Positions 48,009 to 57,830 are shown, numbered from the stretch's first letter. The stretch: 64,000 nucleotides of DNA from JBDNJM01 sp041687755 (GCA_041687755.1 JBDNJM010000019.1:29174-93173), one strand, 5' to 3'. Made by a program: numbers and translations. Notes: generated by a model not told the origin, from the sequence alone.

Positions 48009-49769
48009 ATGCTGACCGAACTGAAGATCCGCGATCTGGCCCTCATCGAAGACCTCGAGCTCGACCTCGGCTCGGGCCTAAATGTCCTGACCGGCGAGAC
48101 GGGGGCGGGCAAGAGCCTGATCGTGACTTCGCTCGAGCTGTTGCTCGGCGAGCGGCCGCGCGGCGGCCCCGGTGCCTGGGTGCGGCGCGGCGCGCGGCGG
48201 GCGCGGGTCGAGGCGCGCTTCGTGATCGAGGAGGGGCCGACGGCGACGGCGCTCGAGGCCTTCCTCGACGGCGCGGCGCCCGAGCTGGCGGCCGAGTTTC
48301 GGGAGGCGGCGGACGTGGGGGAGGCCGGGCGCGAGCTGATTCTGGGGCGCACGCTCGAGGCGGTCGGGCGGACGCGCGCGCACGTCAACGGCCAAGCCGT
48401 GACCCAGAAGATGCTGCGCGACGTCGGCGCCCAGCTGTTCGAAATCCACGGGCAGAACACGCACCAGCGGCTGCTCGACCCGGTCCACCAGGTCGAGCTG
48501 CTCGACGCCTTCGGGGACCTTGGCGCGCTGCGCGAGGCGTACCTGGAAGAGCGTTTGGCCTGGGCCGCGTACGAGCGAGAAGTGAGCGCGCGGGAAGAGC
48601 GGCTCGCCGAACGGGAAGGGCGGCTCGAGTTGATCGGCTTCCACGCGGACGAGCTGTGCGAACTGGACGTGCGGCCGGGCGAGCGCGCGCTGCTGTCCGA
48701 CGAGCGCGAGCGTCTGCGCCACGGCGGGAGCCTGTGCCGGGAGGTCAGCGGGTGGGCGGGTGCCCTGGAGGGCTCCAATCAAGGGGGCGGCGACGACGGC
48801 GGCGGCGCGATCGATCTGCTGCGGCGGGTGGAACAGTCGTTGAGCCCCTGGGCGGAGCGCATCGAGGCCCTGCGCGGGCTGGACGAAGACCTGCGCGAGG
48901 CGCGGCTGCGGGCGGAGGAGGTGCTGCGCAAGCTGGGCTCGCTCGCCGGGGAGTTCGAGGCGGATCCGCACCGCCTCGAGGAACTCGAGACGCGCCTGGC
49001 GGCGATCGACTCGGCCTGCAACAAGCACCGCTGCTCCGCGGAAGAGTTGGCCGAGCGGCTGGAGCTGCTGACGCGCGAGCGGCTCGAGCTGGAGTCGGCA
49101 CCCGGCGAGCTGGACGGCGCGCGGGCGCGGGCGAAGGCGGCGCTCGGGCGCACGCTGAAACTTGCCGGGCGCCTGACGCGTGGGCGGCGGGCGGCGGGCG
49201 AGCCGTTGGGTGAGGCGCTGGTGCCGCGGCTCGCCAGCCTGGGGCTCGGCAACGCGCGCTTCGGGCTCGAGCTCGAGCCGCGGGCGCCGAAGGATCGCCC
49301 GACAGAGCGTCTCGGCCTGCAGGGCGCGGACCGGGTGGAGTTCCTGCTGGCCGCGAACCCCGGCGAGCCCCTGCAGCCGCTGCGCCAGGTGGCCTCGGGC
49401 GGCGAGGCGGCGCGGGTGCTGCTGGCCCTGCGCGGTGCGCTCGCGGGGTTCGAGCGGCGCCGGACCCTGGTCTTCGACGAGATCGACTCCGGCGTGGGTG
49501 GGCGGCTCGGGCCCGAACTCGGCGAGCACCTGCGCGGGCTATCGCAGCACCACCAGGTGCTCTCGATCACGCACCTGCCGGCGATCGCGGCCGCCGCGGA
49601 CCAGCACCTGCGCGTGGCGAAGTGCACGGAGGGCGGGCGAACCCGGACCTCGGTCGAGGAGCTCGTCGGTAAGTCTCGCGTAAAGGAAATCGCCGAGATG
49701 ATCTCGGGCGGCGGCGGCGCGCGCACGGCCCTGGCCGAGGCGCGGCGGCTCCTGGCGGGCGTTGCCTGA
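48009..49769 (+). CDS. recN: DNA repair protein RecN
   Basis: A 586-residue SMC-like ATPase of double-strand break repair. Walker A GETGAGKS is at residues 29-36 (LTELKIRDLALIEDLELDL precedes it), a long coiled coil fills the middle (about 160-360), and the C-terminal ATPase half has the LRQVASGGEAARVLLALRGAL signature and Walker B RRTLVFDEIDSGVGGRLGPEL, then VLSITHLPAIAAAADQHL. ATG 48009 aligns with the normal N terminus. The coiled coil has a Gly-rich insert (NQGGGDDGGG). Just after the stop lies copy 3 of the hairpin repeat. Confidence 0.95.
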   Translation: MLTELKIRDLALIEDLELDLGSGLNVLTGETGAGKSLIVTSLELLLGERPRGGPGAWVRRGARRARVEARFVIEEGPTATALEAFLDGAAPELAAEFREAADVGEAGRELILGRTLEAVGRTRAHVNGQAVTQKMLRDVGAQLFEIHGQNTHQRLLDPVHQVELLDAFGDLGALREAYLEERLAWAAYEREVSAREERLAEREGRLELIGFHADELCELDVRPGERALLSDERERLRHGGSLCREVSGWAGALEGSNQGGGDDGGGAIDLLRRVEQSLSPWAERIEALRGLDEDLREARLRAEEVLRKLGSLAGEFEADPHRLEELETRLAAIDSACNKHRCSAEELAERLELLTRERLELESAPGELDGARARAKAALGRTLKLAGRLTRGRRAAGEPLGEALVPRLASLGLGNARFGLELEPRAPKDRPTERLGLQGADRVEFLLAANPGEPLQPLRQVASGGEAARVLLALRGALAGFERRRTLVFDEIDSGVGGRLGPELGEHLRGLSQHHQVLSITHLPAIAAAADQHLRVAKCTEGGRTRTSVEELVGKSRVKEIAEMISGGGGARTALAEARRLLAGVA

Positions 49770-49772
49770 GGG

Positions 49773-49877
49773 TGAGAGGCTGTCAAGAAAAGGCGCTGCC
49801 CGGCCGAATGGCCTCTCAGTTGCCCTTGGGCCCATCGCCTGACGGCGTTGGAGCGCCGAAAGCGCTCGTGGATTGCG
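49773..49877 (+). repeat. Stop-codon-anchored hairpin repeat, copy 3
   Basis: Starts 3 bp after the recN stop: TGAGAGGCTGTCAAGAAAAG, closing at GCCTCTCA (49811-49818; perfect 8-bp inverted repeat), then the tail TTGCCCTTGGGCCCATCGCC and GGAGCGCCGAAAGCGCTC. A degenerate second copy of the tail follows at about 49880-49920. Same orientation relative to the upstream gene as copies 1 and 2. Confidence 0.7.
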
Positions 49878-50104
49878 GCAGGTGCCTTTGGGGCCATTGT
49901 CTTGCGCGGCTGGAGCGCCCCCTAGGGTCCCTGTGGCGGGGGAGGATCCTCACTTGGCCTGGAGAGGCGCCCCCCCGCGGCCGGCACTCCGACCGGGTGA
50001 GCGGCCGGATCTGAACCGGCCCAGGCGGGCATCAGCGGGGTATGCTTCGCCCTCGTTCGGATGCTCACCGAACCCCCCAGGAACCCCCCAGGACCCCCCC
50101 CTTC

Positions 50105-51103
50105 GTGTCCCGCCTCGATTTCCCGCTGCGCTTCGAGCGCGTTTACATCGAAAAAGTCTGGGGGGGGCGCGCCCTTGAGCGCCATCCCGGCATCGAGCTC
50201 CCGGATGGGGTGACCGTCGGCGAGACCTGGGAGATCGTGGATCGACGCGACCAGAACAGCGTCGTCCGCGGCGGGCCGCTTGCCGGGCAGCGCTTCGAGC
50301 AGGTCATGGCCGCGCACGGGGCCGATCTCCTGGGCCGGGCGAAGCCCAACTGCCGGGGCCGCTTCCCGCTGTTGATCAAGTACCTCGACGCCTCCCAGAA
50401 CCTGAGCGTGCAGGTGCACCCCGACGACGCGATCGCCGAGCGCATGGGCGGCGACGCGGAGGGCAAGACGGAGGCCTGGTACATCCTGGATTCCTCTGCA
50501 GGCGGGTCGATCTACTGCGGGCTGGCCCCGGGAGTCGCCCGCGCCGAGCTCCAGCGGGCCCTGGAGCAGGGCGACCCCGTTCCGAGTCTGGCCAAGCATC
50601 CCGTCGATTCCGGGATGAGCGTGACCGTGCCCGGAGGGACGGTGCATGCGATCGGGGCCGGCGTGACCCTGCTTGAGGTGCAGCAAAACTCGAACACCAC
50701 GTACCGGCTCTACGACTGGGATCGGCTGGGCCTCGACGGACAGCCCCGGGAGATCCACGTCGCCGAGGCTCTGGAGGCGACCGCCTACGAGCACGGGACC
50801 GAGGTGCCCCGCGGCCCGCGCTACGAGGACCTGGCCGAGGGCGTGGCCCTGGCCCGGCTTTCCTCGACCGAGTACTTCTCGATGCGGCGCCTGACGCTCT
50901 CCGGGCCCTTCGAGCAGGACACCGACGGCCAGTTCCTGGTTCTCGTGGTCGTCGGGGGGTCGGGTACACTGACCTGCCCCACGGCGCCCGACGAGCCGCT
51001 GCAGCCCGGAGACGTGCTGCTGCTGCCGGCGGCCCTGGGGACCCACGCCCTGGCGCCCGACGCCGGCGGCCTGGACCTGGTGCTGCTCGACGCGAACGCG
51101 TGA
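50105..51103 (+). CDS. manA: Mannose-6-phosphate isomerase, class I
   Basis: A 332-residue cupin isomerase converting mannose 6-phosphate and fructose 6-phosphate. Metal-binding and family blocks: PLRFERVYIEKVWGGRAL, VGETWEIVDRRDQNSVV, the zinc-site LDASQNLSVQVHPDDA (QVHP) and TEAWYIL, then VTVPGGTVHAIGAGVTLLEVQQNSNTTYRLYDWDR. GTG at 50105 is used because it has an AGGA at good distance and the preceding 21 residues look non-coding; an in-frame ATG lies at 50042. Class I of the small bacterial type. Confidence 0.9.
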   Translation: MSRLDFPLRFERVYIEKVWGGRALERHPGIELPDGVTVGETWEIVDRRDQNSVVRGGPLAGQRFEQVMAAHGADLLGRAKPNCRGRFPLLIKYLDASQNLSVQVHPDDAIAERMGGDAEGKTEAWYILDSSAGGSIYCGLAPGVARAELQRALEQGDPVPSLAKHPVDSGMSVTVPGGTVHAIGAGVTLLEVQQNSNTTYRLYDWDRLGLDGQPREIHVAEALEATAYEHGTEVPRGPRYEDLAEGVALARLSSTEYFSMRRLTLSGPFEQDTDGQFLVLVVVGGSGTLTCPTAPDEPLQPGDVLLLPAALGTHALAPDAGGLDLVLLDANA

Positions 51104-51171
51104 GCGGCCGCCCCGTCGGTTTCTGACGACCGACTTCTCATCCCGCAGCGCCGCGCAACGCGGCCCCCATC

Positions 51172-52404
51172 ATGAATTCCCGTCGCCCTGCTCGTGAGAG
51201 CCGCGATGGAGCTGGCTCCTCCCGGTCGCCCAAGGGCACCGGAGCGAAGCGCGCTCCCCGATCCGCCAACGAAGGCTCCTCCGAGTCGTCTTTCCGCAAC
51301 CGCTCCGGCGGAGGCAAACCCGGCAAGTCCGGCAAACCCGCCGGGCCCGGCAAGAAGGGCAAGCCGCAGGGCTCGAAGCCTTCCGGCGGCAAGCGCCCCC
51401 CGGGCTCTTACCCCGCGGTGTCGTCTGGCGCGCGGAGCGGCAAGTTCGGTTCGCCCAGCAGTAGTCGACCGCGCAACATGGCGGCGGACAAGCGCGTCGC
51501 CGGGCCCGGTCCGATCAACGCGCCCGCGTCGAGCGTGGCCGACGCGGTCTCCGACAGCGACGGCCTCGTGCGTCTCAACAAGTACCTCGCGTCCCACGGC
51601 ATCGGCTCGCGGCGCAAGAGCGACGAGATGATCCAGGAAGGCGCGGTGATGATCGACGACGCGATCGTCACGGACCTTGGGATCAAGATCGATCCGCGCG
51701 TTCACAAGATCGAGGTGGACGGCGTGGTGCTCAAGCCCGAGGGCCTGCGCTACCGCTACTACCTGCTCAACAAGCCGAGCGGCGTGGTCTGCACCAACGA
51801 CGAGCGCGAGTCCAAGCCGCGCGCGATCGACCTGATCGCGGACAGAAAAAAGGGCCGCATCTACACCGTCGGTCGCCTCGACGAAGACACCGTCGGGCTA
51901 GTGATCCTGACGAACGACGGGGATTTTGCGCACCGCATCATGCACCCGCGCTACGGCGTGCCGAAGACCTACCTGGTCAAGCTGATGGGCCGCATCGACG
52001 AAGCCTCGGTGCAAAAGATCCGCGACGGCGTGCACCTGGCCGAGGGCCGCATGGCCGGCGCGCGCGTGCTCGTTCAGCAGCGCAGCCCCAAGGTCTCGCG
52101 CCTGCGCGTGACCCTGCACGAGGGCAAGAACCGCGAGGTGCGGCGCGTGTTCGCGCGCCTCGGCTACAAGGTTCTCGACCTGAAGCGCGTGCGCATCGGC
52201 AGCCTCGACGACCGCGGCCTCAAGGCCGGTCACTGGCGTCCGCTAACGCGCGGAGAAGTGCGCCAACTGCTGGAGATCGCGGAGAGCGACGCGCACTACG
52301 AGCCCGAAGAGCCGCAGAGGGAGCGCTCGGGTCGCAGCGGTTCTGGCACTGGCAGCGGCGGTGGCCGGGGCCGCTCGTCCGGCGGCCGCGGTCGCGGACG
52401 CTGA
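51172..52404 (+). CDS. 23S rRNA pseudouridine synthase, RluB/RsuA family
   Basis: A 410-residue protein. The first about 125 residues are a low-complexity, basic Gly/Ser/Lys/Arg extension; then an S4 RNA-binding domain (VRLNKYLASHGIGSRRKSDEMIQEGAVMID) and the RsuA/RluB-type catalytic domain with YYLLNKPSGVVCTNDE, the catalytic Asp in YTVGRLDEDTVGLVILTNDG and HEGKNREVRRVFARLGYKVLDLKR. The C terminus is another Gly/Arg/Ser-rich tail. The long disordered ends are unusual and common in some Planctomycetota. RluB and RsuA cannot be separated with certainty here. Two hairpin repeats follow. Confidence 0.93.
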   Translation: MNSRRPARESRDGAGSSRSPKGTGAKRAPRSANEGSSESSFRNRSGGGKPGKSGKPAGPGKKGKPQGSKPSGGKRPPGSYPAVSSGARSGKFGSPSSSRPRNMAADKRVAGPGPINAPASSVADAVSDSDGLVRLNKYLASHGIGSRRKSDEMIQEGAVMIDDAIVTDLGIKIDPRVHKIEVDGVVLKPEGLRYRYYLLNKPSGVVCTNDERESKPRAIDLIADRKKGRIYTVGRLDEDTVGLVILTNDGDFAHRIMHPRYGVPKTYLVKLMGRIDEASVQKIRDGVHLAEGRMAGARVLVQQRSPKVSRLRVTLHEGKNREVRRVFARLGYKVLDLKRVRIGSLDDRGLKAGHWRPLTRGEVRQLLEIAESDAHYEPEEPQRERSGRSGSGTGSGGGRGRSSGGRGRGR

Positions 52405-52440
52405 GCTAGGGGAATCGTGTCTGACACGATTCCCCCAGCT
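52404..52440. repeat. GAATCGTGTC hairpin, copy 1
   Basis: 18-nt arms (AGCTAGGGGAATCGTGTC and its complement with one mismatch) around a single T, touching the last base of the pseudouridine synthase stop codon. Identical core at 52521-52549. Confidence 0.85.
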
Positions 52441-52520
52441 AGGCCCGGCCGGGGAGCGGGGCGCGACTCCTGGGCTGGGGTCAGCGGTCCAGCCGCTCGT
52501 GGGTTGGCCGAGCCGGAGCC

Positions 52521-52549
52521 GGGGGAATCGTGTCTGACACGATTCCCCC
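52521..52549. repeat. GAATCGTGTC hairpin, copy 2
   Basis: Perfect 14-bp stem GGGGGAATCGTGTC with a one-base T loop, 80 bp after copy 1 and 16 bp before the 3' end of the convergent beta-helix gene. The pair resembles REP/BIME units mobilised by RAYT transposases; no such transposase is in the window. Confidence 0.85.
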
Positions 52550-52564
52550 ACGATTGCCCCAGGC

Positions 52565-53909
52565 TCAAAGGCCGGCGTCCAAGATCCAGCCGTTGGTGAA
52601 GGAACCGAGCCGGAAGTCGAGGGTCAGCGTGTCGAAGAAGAGCCCCTGCTCGCGCACGACCAGGGCGGGCCCGGGCGCCGGGGGATCGATGACGCCGCTG
52701 ATGGTCAGTTCGCCGGAGGCCGGGAGGATGCCGACGAGCTTGATGTTGTAGTTCGGCTGCACGATCAGCGAGCCGAGGGCCGCTTCAGGGCCGAAGTCGG
52801 TGAGGAGGAAGTTCTGGGTGAAGATCCAGAACACGAACTCGCCGGCCTCGCCCTCGAAGCGGATCTCCCCGACGTCGCCGCGCACGATCGGGTTCGTCAC
52901 GGAGTAGCGGCGGAGCGTGCCGGCCTCGAGGTCGACGATCGCCGACGCGTTGGCTTCCAGGGGAACTCCGGGCGAGCGGTTCATGCACTGCCCACCGTCC
53001 GCCGTTCAGCCGGGGCCCGGGACGAGCGTGGTGCCGAACCCACGCAAGACGCTCGAAGACCCCTCCAGCGAGATTGCCGGGCCTCCAGGGCCAGCTGAGG
53101 TGCACTGTCCGAGCAACGCTCCCGGAACGCCCGGACCCCCCCTTACCGCCGGTGAGCGTGCAGCCCATGGCCCGTAGCTCGCTGCTGGGTAGGAGGATCC
53201 CGGGCGAGCCCTTTTGGATCGGGTTCTGGGAGCCTCCGTCAAACGCGCAATCGAACGCGACGACTCCGGCCGCGCCGCCGATGAAGGTGCAGCCCATTGC
53301 GGAGAGCTTGGCGTTGGTGACGATCCGAGCGCCATGGGCGCCGTTGAGCAAGTTGAACGACGTGCCCCCGACGAAGCGCGTGTCGTAGGCGACAGCGGTG
53401 GAGGATTGCATGGAAAGCCCGCTGCCGCCGTTGGGTTGGTTGACGCTGACCAGCTCGCAGTGGGTCAGGATCAGGGCCTGGCAGGAATTGGCCACGATCG
53501 CTGCGTTGAGGCTGGGTGAGTTCGGCTGGCTCGTGGTGAAGCTGCAGGTGTCGATCGAGATCGGTCCGGCGTTCGAGAGCCGGAGCAGGGGGGGGCTCGA
53601 GGGGGGAGCGCTCGTGAGCCCCAGCAGGGTGACCGCTTGGTCGGCGGCCAGGTTGGTGACGGTGCTGCCGCTGGTCAGGAGCGCGGTGCCGGGCACGGCG
53701 CCGGCGATCTCGAGCGCCTTGGCCTGGACGGTGAACCCCGCGTACTGACCGGCGCGGATCAGGATGCGGTCGCCGTTTGCGGCGGCGTCGACCGCGGCCT
53801 GAATCGTGGCGAAGTCCGCCGGTGCGTCGTCGTCGACGACGTGCAGGGCCTGGGCAAGAGCGGGGGCTGCCAGCAGGGAGGCGGCGAGGAGCGGAGCTAG
53901 GGAGCGCAT
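52565..53909 (-). CDS. Secreted parallel beta-helix protein (frameshift and in-frame stop)
   Basis: ATG 53909 gives a signal peptide (LAPLLAASLLAAPALAQ) and HVVDDDAPADFATIQAAVDAAANGDRILIRAGQYAGF, the standard start of pectate-lyase-like right-handed beta-helices, followed by short repeated turns (LILTHCELVSVN, AYDTRFVGGTSFN, LSAMGCTFIGG). At a run of seven G (53136-53142 on the plus strand as C) the frame shifts; with six G the text continues GGPGVPGALLGQCTSAG. An in-frame TGA at 53006-53008 then interrupts before the C-terminal domain (NRSPGVPLEANASAIVDLE to LGSFTNGWILDAGL), which is like the ends of other secreted proteins here. About 447 residues in all. No catalytic site identified. Confidence 0.65.
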
Positions 53910-54237
53910 GCGGTCGTGGATCGGGTTGCGGAGGAGTCGGCGGTGGGCGGCGACGGCCCGTGCTGAAGAGGCGCAGGGCGGCCTCGAGGTCCGACAGCGG
54001 AATCCAAAATTTGGGGGGGGCGCGGCTCCGGCAGGTCTAGATGTGGGTGATTCCTCGCCGCCCGCTTCGGGCCGACCCCGAGGCGGACGGGCCGCAGGAT
54101 TGCCGGGTCTCGGGGTCGAGCGCTCGCCGGGGCCCGCACCGAAGTTCGGGGAGAGGACGGCGATTCGGCCTCGAATCGCGCAGGAGTCGCGCTCTGGATC
54201 GCCGGCGGGCGATGCCGACCGGTACGATCTCCTCTCG

Positions 54238-55581
54238 ATGAGCGCCAAAACCCCTGAGGGGACCGCCAGCCGGTCCCGCAAAGCCCTTCCCAAGCGACAA
54301 CTCGCCGGCCTTCCCAAGCGACAGTTCGCCGGCGCGGAGGTCAGCGAGAGCCGGCTTAAAAACGGCCTGCGCGTGATCGTCGCGGAGCGGCACTCCGACC
54401 CGGTCGTCGCCGTGATGGTGTTCTACGCCGTCGGAGCGCTGAACGAGTCGGAGCGCGAGGCAGGCGTGAGCCATTTCCTCGAGCACATGATGTTCAAGGG
54501 CACGCATAAGTTCGGCAAGGGCTCCGTGGATCACTTGACGACGGTGTTGGGCGGGCAGAACAATGCGTTCACCGGGTACGACCACACCGCGTACTGGTAC
54601 GAGTTCGCTAGCGATCGCTGGGAGCAGGCGCTGGAGCTCGAGGCCGATCGGATGCAGCACCTGGAGCTGGACCCTGCAGAGTTCGCGGCCGAGCGAGACG
54701 TCGTGCTCGAGGAGCTGGCGATGGGCGAGGACGATCCGTGGCGCGTGCTCGCGCGGCGCGTCGAGGCGCGCGTGTGGGAGAGTCATCCCTACGGCCGGCC
54801 GATCATCGGGTACCCCGAGACGCTGCGCGGCATGTCACCCGAGGACATGCGCGACTACTACCGGAGGTTCTACCAGCCGGGCAACGCGACGCTCGTCGTC
54901 GTCGGCGACGTCAAGCCGGCGGCGGTGCTGAAGGCGGCGCGGCAGCAGTTCGGGGCGATCCCGAAGGGGCCTGAGCCCGTGTCTGGGTTCCGGTTGGAGC
55001 CGGAGGAGCCGTTCGGCGAGCAGCGGCTCGAGATGCGCTGGCCGGATCCGGGACAGCGCCTGTGTATCGCGTGGCGCGGTGCACAGGCGGGCTCGACGGA
55101 CGACTACGCGCTGGATCTCGTGGTCACGGCGCTGACCGGCGGGCGCAACTCGCGGCTGCAGCGCCGGCTCGTGGTCGACGGCGAGTTGTGCGCGTACATC
55201 TCGACCTCCAACGATGCGCGGGTCGCGGGCGGGTTGTTTTGGCTGATGGCGGAGGCCTCGCTGAGCGTAAAGCCGGAAGCGGTCTTGGCGGTGATCGACG
55301 AGGAGCTGCGGCGCATGGCGACCGAGCCCCTGACGCGGGCGGAGCTGACCCGGGCGCGCAAGATGCTGCTGGCGAGCGAGGCGCACGACGCGGAAACGGT
55401 CACGGACCTGGCCGAGGAAATCGGTGGCTGGGCGGTGGACGCGGACTGGAGCCACGCGTTCGATGGTGGCGAGCGCCACGGCGCGATCAGCGCGCGCGAG
55501 CTGCGCGATGCGACGGCGCGGCTGCTGTCGGACGAGCGCCGGGTCGTCGGCTGGTGCCTGCCGGCGGAGGGACAGAAGTGA
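54238..55581 (+). CDS. M16 zinc peptidase, catalytic subunit
   Basis: A 447-residue pitrilysin-family peptidase. The inverted zinc motif is HFLEHMMFKGTHKF (HxxEH), preceded by VAVMVFYAVGALNESEREAG, with the third ligand Glu about 75 residues later in ERDVVLEELAMGEDDP. The C-terminal half (LCIAWRGAQAGSTDDYALDLVVTALTGG) is the typical second M16 lobe. A 24-bp duplication near the start gives LPKRQLAGLPKRQFAG. The next gene overlaps by 4 bp (GTGA) and encodes the partner subunit. Typically such pairs form a clam-shell heterodimer that cuts short peptides. ATG at 54238. Confidence 0.92.
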   Translation: MSAKTPEGTASRSRKALPKRQLAGLPKRQFAGAEVSESRLKNGLRVIVAERHSDPVVAVMVFYAVGALNESEREAGVSHFLEHMMFKGTHKFGKGSVDHLTTVLGGQNNAFTGYDHTAYWYEFASDRWEQALELEADRMQHLELDPAEFAAERDVVLEELAMGEDDPWRVLARRVEARVWESHPYGRPIIGYPETLRGMSPEDMRDYYRRFYQPGNATLVVVGDVKPAAVLKAARQQFGAIPKGPEPVSGFRLEPEEPFGEQRLEMRWPDPGQRLCIAWRGAQAGSTDDYALDLVVTALTGGRNSRLQRRLVVDGELCAYISTSNDARVAGGLFWLMAEASLSVKPEAVLAVIDEELRRMATEPLTRAELTRARKMLLASEAHDAETVTDLAEEIGGWAVDADWSHAFDGGERHGAISARELRDATARLLSDERRVVGWCLPAEGQK

Positions 55582-56885
55582 GCAAGACCGTCCACGAGCT
55601 GAAGCTGGAAATGCCGGTCGTGCGCACCGAGCTGCGCTGCGGCGCCACGCTGTTGGTGTCACCGCGGCCGGGCGCGCCGATCGCGGCGGCGCAGGTGCAC
55701 ATGCGCGGCGGCAATGCGCTGGACCCCGCGGGCAAGGAAGGGCTGGCGAGCCTGGCGGGCGTGCTTGCGACCGAGGGCACGCGCTCGCACGACGAGTCCG
55801 AGCTGGCGGCGCTGCTGGAGCCGCTGGGCGGCGCGATTCGCGGCTGCGCAAGCGGCGTTACGGGCACGATGGTCGCGGGCGAGTGGCGCATGCTGCTCGA
55901 CCTGATGGCGGAGTTGGTGACGGAGGCGACGTACCCCAAGGCGCGCGTCGAACGCCAGCGCGCGCGGCTGGTCGAGCGCCTGACGGTCGCCGAGCAGGAC
56001 CCGAAGACTCGCGGCGCCCGCGCGTTCCGCAAGCTGATCTACGGCGACCACTGGATGGGGCGCGGAGAAAGTGGAACGCTGGACAGCGTCCCGCTGCTCG
56101 AGCGCCGCGACCTTCTGGCCCACGTCAAGCGCAACTGGGTCGCCTCGCGCGCGGTGATCGCGGTGTGCGGGGACCTGGACCCGGCCGCCGTGCATCGCTT
56201 CCTCGATCGACGGTTCGCCGCCTGGCCGACCGGCAAGGTCGTCGAGCTGCCGCCCCCGGCCGGACGTCGGCCAGGCAATCGCGTAGCGGCCTACCGGGTC
56301 CAGCGCCAACAGATGCACCTCTACCTGGGTCACCTGGGCATCCGCCGCTCCGACCCGGACTACGTGCCCCTGCTGGTCATGGATCACGTGCTGGGCACGG
56401 GGCCTGGCTTCACCGACCGCATTTCACGCCGGCTGCGCGACGAGGAAGGGCTTGCCTACACCGTGCACGCGAACATTCACGGGTCGGCGGGCGTGCATCC
56501 CGGAACTTTCCTGGCCTACATCGGCACGGGGCCGGACAAGGCGGCTCAGGCCCTGCGGGGCTTCCTTGAGGAGATCCGTCGGATCCGAACCGAGCCGGTC
56601 GCGCCCGAGGAGCTCGATCTGGCCAAGCGCTACCTGACCGGGTCCGTGCTGCTCGGCCACGAGCGGGCCGGGCGGAGGGTCGGGGCCATGGTCTACGCCC
56701 AGCGCCTCGGGTTGCCGTTTGACCACCTTTCGACGCTGCCGTCCGAGATTGCCGCGGTTTCGGTGGAGGACGTTCAGCGCGTTGCGGCGCTTCACTTGGT
56801 GCCTGAGGATCTCGTGCTCTCCGGCGCGGGACCCATCGGGAAGCCTGCACTCGGAAAGATCTTCCGCGAGGCGATCGCCGGGTAG
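55578..56885 (+). CDS. M16 peptidase-like protein, probably inactive partner subunit
   Basis: A 435-residue paralogue of the preceding gene. The HxxEH motif is missing (the region reads GLASLAGVLATEGTRSHDE), so zinc binding is lost, while the second-lobe Arg-Tyr region (RRLRDEEGLAYTVHANIHGSAGVHPGTFLAYIG), important for substrate in M16B heterodimers, is kept. This matches the classic active/inactive pair such as mitochondrial-type processing peptidases. GTG start overlaps the upstream stop. Confidence 0.88.
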   Translation: MSKTVHELKLEMPVVRTELRCGATLLVSPRPGAPIAAAQVHMRGGNALDPAGKEGLASLAGVLATEGTRSHDESELAALLEPLGGAIRGCASGVTGTMVAGEWRMLLDLMAELVTEATYPKARVERQRARLVERLTVAEQDPKTRGARAFRKLIYGDHWMGRGESGTLDSVPLLERRDLLAHVKRNWVASRAVIAVCGDLDPAAVHRFLDRRFAAWPTGKVVELPPPAGRRPGNRVAAYRVQRQQMHLYLGHLGIRRSDPDYVPLLVMDHVLGTGPGFTDRISRRLRDEEGLAYTVHANIHGSAGVHPGTFLAYIGTGPDKAAQALRGFLEEIRRIRTEPVAPEELDLAKRYLTGSVLLGHERAGRRVGAMVYAQRLGLPFDHLSTLPSEIAAVSVEDVQRVAALHLVPEDLVLSGAGPIGKPALGKIFREAIAG

Positions 56886-56957
56886 CTTAGCGGGTCTCGC
56901 TCGGAGCATCTCGGCCGTTCGAATCGTAGTTCGATTCGGCCAGAGACCGGCGATCCC

Positions 56958-57830
56958 ATGACAACTCCCGCCCTCGTCACTTGCGCCACCGGGAAGACCG
57001 GCGGGCACCTCGTCCGCCAGCTCGTCGCTGCCGGGCATCCCGTCCGCGCGGCCGTCCGGGACCTTGAGCGCGCGGCGCAGGACCCGCGGCTCGCAGGTGC
57101 CGAACTCGTCGAGTTCGACTTTGATCGACCCGAGACCTTCGGGCCCGCCATCTCCGGCTGCGGAGCCGCCTTCGCGGCCGTACCCTTCGGTCGGGCCATG
57201 CATGACCAAGGGGTCGCGCTCCATGAGGCTCTCGGGCTGAGCGGGGTTGAGCGAATTGTGCGGCTCTCGGTGCTGAGCGCGTTCATCGACGACGCCATCG
57301 ACCTCGGTCGCTGGCATCGGGACCTCGACGAGGACCTTTTTCAGCACTGCGAGGCGCCGATCTTCCTGCGGCCGGAGGCGTTCATGCAAAACCTGTTGGG
57401 CATGGCACCGGCTATCAAGAAAGGAGTGCTGCAGGCGGCGACGGGGGAGGGCAAGACGGCGTACGTCGCGGCCGAGGACGTGGCGCGCGTCGCGGTCAAG
57501 GCGCTCACGGAGGTCGACTTCAAGCCGGGTGCCTACGATCTCACGGGGCCTGAGGCCTACAGCCTCGAGGGCCTGGCGCAGCTCGTGTCAGAGGTCTTGG
57601 GGGTGCCGCTGCGCTCCGAGACGGTCTCGATCCGCGCGCTCGAGGCCAAGTACAAGAAGATCCGTACGGCCGACTGGTTGATGCGCTCGATGGTCGAGCT
57701 CGCGGAGGCGACGGCCGCGGACGTAGGTGGTCGGGTCACGGGCATCGTCGAGCGAGTGACCGGCGAGCCGCCCATGCACTTGGCCGACTTTCTTGCGGAG
57801 CACCGCAACGTGTTGCTCGGGCAGGCCTGA
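56958..57830 (+). CDS. NmrA-like NAD(P)-binding protein
   Basis: A 290-residue atypical short-chain dehydrogenase. The N-terminal Rossmann motif is ALVTCATGKTGGHLVRQLVAAGH (GxTGxxG variant), followed by VRAAVRDLERA, and the C-terminal half has AYVAAEDVARVAVKALTE and YDLTGPEAYSLEGLAQLVSEVLG. Such proteins act as NADP sensors or quinone/isoflavone reductase-like enzymes. Substrate not deducible. It ends 244 bp before the Met-rich leader. Confidence 0.85.
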   Translation: MTTPALVTCATGKTGGHLVRQLVAAGHPVRAAVRDLERAAQDPRLAGAELVEFDFDRPETFGPAISGCGAAFAAVPFGRAMHDQGVALHEALGLSGVERIVRLSVLSAFIDDAIDLGRWHRDLDEDLFQHCEAPIFLRPEAFMQNLLGMAPAIKKGVLQAATGEGKTAYVAAEDVARVAVKALTEVDFKPGAYDLTGPEAYSLEGLAQLVSEVLGVPLRSETVSIRALEAKYKKIRTADWLMRSMVELAEATAADVGGRVTGIVERVTGEPPMHLADFLAEHRNVLLGQA

